Assembly (NCBI RefSeq): GCF_023656565.1
Contig: NZ_JAMOKG010000005.1
Location: 62,001 to 126,000, forward strand
Source: Flavobacterium tyrosinilyticum
GTDB taxonomy: Bacteria; Bacteroidota; Bacteroidia; Flavobacteriales; Flavobacteriaceae
Direction: 5' to 3'
Length of the DNA stretch: 64,000 nt
Shown: positions 62,932-64,000 of the stretch, in pieces
How the letters are laid out: every line of letters begins with the position of its first letter
Position numbering within the stretch: the stretch's first letter is position 1
Made by a program: the position numbers and the translations under genes
Notes under the pieces: model-generated
The model's input: only the letters and a program-made list of their open reading frames with translations
Told to the model about the DNA's origin: nothing
The model's database searches: none

Positions 62932-64000
62932 TGAGTGCTTCAACCGAAATAAAAAGTGGCGGAATCGCAACATTCGCAGTTAAAGTCAATGGATCGGCAA
63001 TAGCCGATGAACTTAGCCTGCTTTCTATTCATATCGAAAAAAAAGTAAACCGAATTGCATCTGCAAAAATCATAATCCTAGACGGAGAACCTAATACGGG
63101 TAAATTTGACGCCAGCTCCTCTTCTACTTTTGTACCTGGCGCAACAATTAGCATAGAAGCAGGATATGACAATAATAATGCTGTTATTTTTTCTGGTTTA
63201 ATCATGAGCCAAACCATTCGCATTGATAATTTGGTAGGATCTGCTTTAGAAATTGAATGTCGCGATAATGCCATAAAAATGATTGTAGGCCGAAAAAGTC
63301 TCACCTTTTCTAAACAGAAAGACAGTGATATCATATCTTCTATAATTGGAAACTATTCCGGTTTAAGCTCAGATGTTACTGCCACAACTACCGTTTGGCC
63401 AGAACAAGTGCAATTTTATGCTACCGATTGGGATTATATTTTGGCTCTAGCCGAGGCAAATGGTTTAATCGTAACCACTTTAAACGGGAAAGTTTCTGTT
63501 TTTCCTCCTGATAAAAGCACCACATCTGTGCTTACGGTAACTTATGGCGATAATCTTCTTGAATTTAATGCCAAATTAAATGCTGTTACTCAGTTAGGAA
63601 ATGTAGCAGCCAATAGCTGGGATTTTAAAACTCAAGCGGTTGTAAACGGTAATGCAGCGCCAAATGTTAGCGGAGCTGGAAATTTGACCACAAAAAAATT
63701 ATCTGAAGCTATCGGACTCTCGACGTATCAATTGCAGACTTCTGCCCCCCTAGAAAGTGCTGATTTAACCAATTGGTCTAAAGCACAAATTATTAAAAGC
63801 GAGTATGCCAAAATAATGGGCGAAGCAAAATTTCAAGGAACCAATTTAATCGATCCTGGAAAATATATGACTTTTGCTGGTATTGGAGATCGTTTTAATG
63901 GCGATTACCTCATTGGCGGAGTTGTACATGATTTATCTCAAGGAAATTGGGTTTCAGAAGTTACACTCGGACTTTCTCCATTTTGGTTTACCGAAGAACC
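62931..64000 (+). CDS. eCIS VgrG-like spike protein (Pvc8/Afp8-like), 5' part
   Basis: At least 356 residues, open at the window end. Starts MSASTEIKSGGIATFAVKVN and shows the VgrG/gp27-like hub fold (ISIEAGYDNNNAVIFSGLIM; VQFYATDWDYILALAEANGLIVTT). The later gp5-type OB domain and spike helix would be outside the window. It crowns the tube and is expected to be followed by PAAR, baseplate, AAA ATPase and effector genes. Confidence 0.9.
   Translation, partial: MSASTEIKSGGIATFAVKVNGSAIADELSLLSIHIEKKVNRIASAKIIILDGEPNTGKFDASSSSTFVPGATISIEAGYDNNNAVIFSGLIMSQTIRIDNLVGSALEIECRDNAIKMIVGRKSLTFSKQKDSDIISSIIGNYSGLSSDVTATTTVWPEQVQFYATDWDYILALAEANGLIVTTLNGKVSVFPPDKSTTSVLTVTYGDNLLEFNAKLNAVTQLGNVAANSWDFKTQAVVNGNAAPNVSGAGNLTTKKLSEAIGLSTYQLQTSAPLESADLTNWSKAQIIKSEYAKIMGEAKFQGTNLIDPGKYMTFAGIGDRFNGDYLIGGVVHDLSQGNWVSEVTLGLSPFWFTEE

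Noticed and set aside
1..64000. CRISPR array
   Set aside because: No run of regularly spaced identical repeats was found; the repeats seen are inverted or irregular.
57880..64000. Type VI secretion system or prophage tail
   Set aside because: DUF4255, DUF5908 and LysM hub genes next to a single sheath gene are eCIS hallmarks; no membrane-complex or capsid genes are present in the window.

Overview
The window is low-GC DNA from a member of the Bacteroidota, most likely a Flavobacterium. The pointers are AT-rich intergenic DNA, Bacteroidota-type promoters (TTTG, then TAnnTTTG), secreted proteins whose signal peptides end in AQ, TonB-dependent and OMP_b-brl barrels, LytTR/LytS and 7TM-AraC regulators, DPP-IV and Xaa-Pro peptidases, and family-typical intergenic inverted repeats. 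The species cannot be named from the sequence alone. No rRNA, tRNA, IS transposase or CRISPR array was seen.

Layout. (1) 1-2780: 3' end of an anaerobic ribonucleotide reductase activase, a CopD-like membrane protein and an AspT/YidE-type transporter with RCK_C domains. (2) 3110-9779, minus strand: a small Cys-rich peptide with a double-glycine leader, followed by a DUF4369-TlpA thioredoxin lipoprotein-like/secreted protein and a membrane protein fusing a degenerate C39-like domain, a VKOR domain and a thioredoxin domain; upstream lie a serine hydrolase with TPRs and a membrane AraC regulator. This looks like an export and disulfide-formation locus for a modified or disulfide-rich peptide. (3) 9871-17177: GNAT, a LytTR/LytS two-component pair divergent from an outer-membrane beta-barrel receptor, two paralogous small acidic proteins flanking that block, and a TetR/SDR pair with two matching operators. 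(4) 17252-25991: TIM-barrel protein, then fructokinase, a bifunctional sucrose-phosphate synthase/phosphatase and a GH32-like sucrose hydrolase (an intracellular sucrose cycle), an exported PPC/DUF296 protein, a Crp-like regulator and a CPBP protease.

(5) 26163-31520: a compact seven-gene operon (flavoprotein, methyltransferase, type III PKS, FabZ-like dehydratase, ketosynthase, ACP, phosphopantetheinyl transferase), self-sufficient for making an acyl starter and a modified phenolic lipid or pyrone. (6) 31636-42224: polysaccharide deacetylase lipoprotein, retropepsin-like protein, OmpR/HK two-component system, Oar-like TonB receptor with a tandem direct repeat upstream, and a GH3-PA14 glycosidase. 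(7) 42295-46920, minus strand: MscS channel and an orphan IlvN-like ACT protein preceded by two tandem Ile-rich leader peptides, each followed by a terminator hairpin (tandem attenuators); then a Zn alcohol dehydrogenase and an L,D-transpeptidase-like protein. (8) 47585-52866: three proline-specific peptidase genes next to deletion scars of a 4-hydroxyproline epimerase, a FAD D-amino-acid dehydrogenase and an AraC regulator, i.e. a decayed hydroxyproline catabolic locus. (9) 53084-55873: biotin synthase, a deoxyinosine glycosylase and small unknown genes. (10) 56613-64000: a LuxR-type regulator with a phosphoacceptor-less receiver, then the first part of an extracellular contractile injection system (eCIS, Afp/PVC/MAC-like): cap (DUF4255), an unknown 277-aa protein, sheath, two tube proteins, DUF5908, LysM hub and a VgrG-like spike cut by the window end.

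The most interesting items are the eCIS with its unknown second gene, the seven-gene type III PKS operon, the Cys-rich peptide/VKOR locus, the duplicated isoleucine attenuator, and the hydroxyproline deletion scar.
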